Of a stretch of 64,000 nucleotides of DNA, positions 61,313-64,000 are shown in pieces. Made by a program: the position numbers and the translations under genes. This DNA comes from Petunia secreta. Taxonomy: Eukaryota; Streptophyta; Magnoliopsida; Solanales; Solanaceae. The stretch covers positions 15,890,001 to 15,954,000 of the forward strand of contig JARKIP010000053.1 in NCBI GenBank assembly GCA_029990175.1. The letters are read 5' to 3'. The notes under the pieces were generated by a model, which saw only the letters and a program-made list of their open reading frames with translations, made no database searches and was not told the origin of the DNA. How positions within the stretch are numbered: position 1 is the first letter of the stretch; each line of letters opens with the position of its first letter.

Positions 61313-62030
61313 TTGGAATGAGATTTTGTGAGACTTGGCTTGCTCTGTTTAGTTTCCAATTTATATGGTCGATTGTTTAAGAGATTGAAGAAGATTTAAC
61401 TAAAACACCCCAAGTTTCCAATTAAAAATATGACCTCCTAATTTGTTTTTGGTTTATTTTTATTGGAGAAAAATATTACGTGAGGTTAAGGAGCTACTTA
61501 TTTTTATTAAGATTAAGAGGCCTGAATATAGATCAGAATATTAGGATATTGTCTCTGGATCTGAATACTGTATTATTAAGACTGTTTGGTTCTACAAGAT
61601 CTGAATAAATATAATTTAATTATATTTAAATATAATATTATATAATTTGAATAAAATAGTAATTAAATACTATATTTATATATTATAATAGAAATTCTCA
61701 TTATTCAAAAATAAAATTATTATTTATTAAAAATTAACTATCTAATTAACATCTAATTTGCACTAGAAAAATCAAACGCTGACATTCAAACAGTAAAAAA
61801 CTCTATCAAGTCACTAAAATATAAAACTCTAAAGTATTTCATCATCTTTGTATAAGCCGATTTGCAAGTTGCTTACATAAATTGTTCATCATCTGTAAAT
61901 TTTCCGCTGTCCAACTTGGCCCATTTGTTTCATCCAATATTTCTCCTTGTTGTCCAACTTCCTCAAATATTACTTGAGGTACATCAAACTGATTAAATAA
62001 GTCGTTATTTATACGCTCCTTCCAGATAGA
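61313..62030. other. 5' flank of the DUF455 gene and end region of the Harbinger element
   Basis: Very AT-rich at 61600-61790. Translatable transposase remains begin only near 62030. No terminal repeat could be fixed. Confidence 0.45.
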
Positions 62031-63050
62031 ATTATGACATCTCTCTGAACATCAAGTGGATATGGAGTCATCTTGTCCAGTATCGGAAATCTTGCTTTCA
62101 GAACTCCATAAGCACATTCAATGACATTTTTGAGTTGTGCATGAGCATGATTAAACTTTTCCTCTTTGTTTACGGCACACCTACTATGATAATCTCCTAA
62201 CCAATATCGAATATTACGATATGGTGATAGAAATCCGTGTTAGGATATGCCGCATCACATAGATGGTACTTATCTGACATTAAAAACAAAAATGTTTAAC
62301 AATAATAATATAAAGATAAATTATTATTTCAGCAGTTTAAGTTGTATCACTTACTAAGTTGAGGGAATGGGAAGTCATTATCTGAATTTGATGTGATCTT
62401 TGTTAGAACACACGCATCATGTGGTACCCCTTCCCATCCAGCAAAAATGTAAGTGAAAATCTTATTGAAATCGCATATCACCAATACATTTTGATAACGT
62501 TTACTCTTTCCCCTTCCTCTGTAAACAATTAGTTGATTAGCTGGAACAACGGCACTTACTAATGTACCATCAAGTGCACATATCGCTCCCTACATGGAAA
62601 TAAAATATGTATGTTAAAAGTTATAAAGAAAATTATTTTTTATGAAGTTCTACAATGAAAGAATAATAAAAATACCTTAAAAGTTCTTCATAACCTTTTG
62701 TGAGCAAGAGAATTATGCTGATTCGAATAAGATATTATAGGTGCTATTATCTCTTTGGAAAACTTCATAATCACTTCAAGAACCTCATGAAAGTATTTAT
62801 GAACAGTTTGTGAAGAATATTGAAATCGTCTCTTGATAAACACGAAGCGTTCGTTATGCCCTATGATGGTTAAAAATATTGCTATCTTTTCTTTCACAAA
62901 TAAATGTTTGCTATCTATGAGCGACCTATTTTGTCTAAAACGTTGGCATAGGCAAACACATGCATCACGAGACATGCGCATCAATCCTACTCAGTGCCGA
63001 CTAGAGCTAGACAACAATTCTACGGTGCATTTTTGTCCGGATAAAGATGG
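62030..63050 (-). pseudogene. PIF/Harbinger DDE transposase remnant
   Basis: On - the pieces are a helical N-terminal region (62984-62690, SRDACVCLCQRFRQNRSL), then an exon with ICALDGTLVSAVVPANQLIV (about 62590-62530), VICDFNK (about 62480) and AGWEGVPHDACVL, then a C-terminal part with NVIECAYGVLKARFPIL (about 62130-62080). The first two Asp residues and the Glu of the DDE set are still visible. Probable introns fall at about 62600-62665 and 62280-62350. Stops (for example near 62990 and in the C-terminal part) show it is a pseudogene. The enzyme would cut element ends at TWA sites. Confidence 0.75.
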
Positions 63051-63367
63051 TGTTAAATCTTTATTAACATACTTGAGTCTACATCAATTTATATGCCAAT
63101 ACAAGATCATCAACTGTAATGTTCGAGTTCTAACGTCCATGTTAAAACTGTTTTAATAAAGAAAATTTTCAATAACCGATAATAAGCATGATATGATATG
63201 CATTTGACAAACTAAATTGTTACACAACCATAATAATTAAGACATGAAAAAAGATTATTTCAGAAACAATGAAAAAAAACATCCATTAACATAGTCACTG
63301 CCAATTGAATAAAAAGAAGTTTCAGATGATCAAAAAAATATAAAGCATATCCAGCTAATTAGTAAAA

Positions 63368-63700
63368 TCAAATAAGTCCCATTTTTTTCCCAATTTTTGT
63401 AACCCAATTCTCTAATTTGTCGACATCTGTCATTCTCATCCATGCTTTCCTATAGCTTTCACTTTCACAAAGTATAGTAACGGTTGTGGTATATAGTGGT
63501 TCTCTCCATCCAAGACCTTCTAATTTTTCTATACATTCATCAACATTAGGCCCGATCTTGTTTAGTCAATAATTCCAATGCAGTACACATATTCTCATAA
63601 ATTTCCAAATTAGATGATGAGGATTTCTTTATCTTTCTCAAAACTTTCCTTTCTATTGGAACTGAAGATTGAGATGTATAATTATCAGTGGTTTCAAAGG
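63368..63700 (-). pseudogene. Harbinger ORF1-like Myb/SANT protein remnant
   Basis: On - it reads VLRKIKKSSSSNLEIYENMC, then after a one-base shift near 63546 IEKLEGLGWREPLYTTTVTIL and KAWMRMTDVDKLENWVTKIG, ending at the stop 63368-63370. This matches the C-terminal part of the Myb/SANT-type proteins paired with plant Harbinger transposases, and it lies upstream of the transposase in the same orientation, as expected. Confidence 0.6.
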
Positions 63701-63850
63701 CGTTTTCGGGGCGAATCCCAGGGCGAGGCGTACTAAAAACGCACAGGGGTATTTTGGCGAGGCAAAGATCTTGAAGGCGTAAGCCCCATAATTTGGGGCA
63801 TATTTGGGGTGTACGCTTAGGCTTTGGGCGAGTTTCGGGGCGTAAGTCCA
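63695..63850. repeat. GC-rich repeat inserted in the ORF1 remnant
   Basis: A run of phrases like AGGCGTTTTCGGGGCGA, GGGCGAGGCGTA and TTTCGGGGCGTAAG differs sharply from the AT-rich surroundings and interrupts the ORF1 sense. It resembles a dispersed GGGGCG/GAGGCG repeat found in Solanaceae genomes. The boundaries are approximate. Confidence 0.4.
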
Positions 63851-64000
63851 AAAAAATTCAAAATTTTGAAAAAAAAATCTCAATAAATTTTCTATGTAAT
63901 GCCTACACTCAAATGTCAACTTGCTAATTAAATTCTCAAATTTTTTTTATTATTTCTTAATTCTACATAATTTTTTACTCTTATCCTAAAATAATGTTTG

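Overview
The window is plant nuclear DNA, almost certainly from a member of the Solanaceae. It is AT-rich, its genes carry canonical GT-AG introns, and it is packed with Ty1/copia and Ty3/gypsy elements, Stowaway-type MITEs and a SINE-like sequence of kinds familiar from tobacco, tomato and pepper. The genus cannot be fixed from the sequence alone. Roughly three quarters of the window is transposon-derived.

Only three ordinary host genes are visible, all apparently intact. A five-exon TRICHOME BIREFRINGENCE-LIKE (PMR5/DUF231) wall-polysaccharide O-acetyltransferase gene is on + at 36489-41659. A two-exon seed-type LEA gene of the biotin-containing SBP65 family is on + at 50210-52782. A seven-exon DUF455 ferritin-like gene is on - at 55685-61312.

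Layout. 1-3866: a truncated minus-strand copia element broken by what looks like a gypsy LTR. 5536-11960: a complete but mutated copia element with both LTRs and a TAATC target duplication. About 13011-20880: a heavily decayed Sirevirus-like copia element with two gag-like regions and an env-like remnant. 22319-32485: a 10,167-bp Mutator-like element (MULE). 32495-33830: a copia gag fragment and then a SINE-like sequence. 36489-41659: the TBL gene, with three MITE-type elements in its introns. 42381-47354: a second copia element with both LTRs. 47907-49801: a multi-level MITE nest. Then come the SBP65-like gene, the DUF455 gene and, at the right edge, a decayed PIF/Harbinger element.

The most interesting object is the MULE. 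It has 41-bp imperfect terminal inverted repeats, a perfect 9-bp target duplication (ATTTAAAAT) and two convergent multi-exon genes. On + lies an 11-exon gene joining a DUF1985 region to a ULP1/C48 SUMO-protease-like domain whose His-Asp-Gln-Cys residues are all present. On - lies a four-exon MURA transposase carrying a single internal stop. This architecture matches the ULP-bearing MULEs called Kaonashi in Arabidopsis. The non-coding parts of both genes are saturated, in the sense direction of each gene, with variants of TGTATC and CTGTTTC. A 381-bp non-autonomous element at 49191-49571 shares the first 12 bases of the MULE's left end and also has a perfect 9-bp target duplication.
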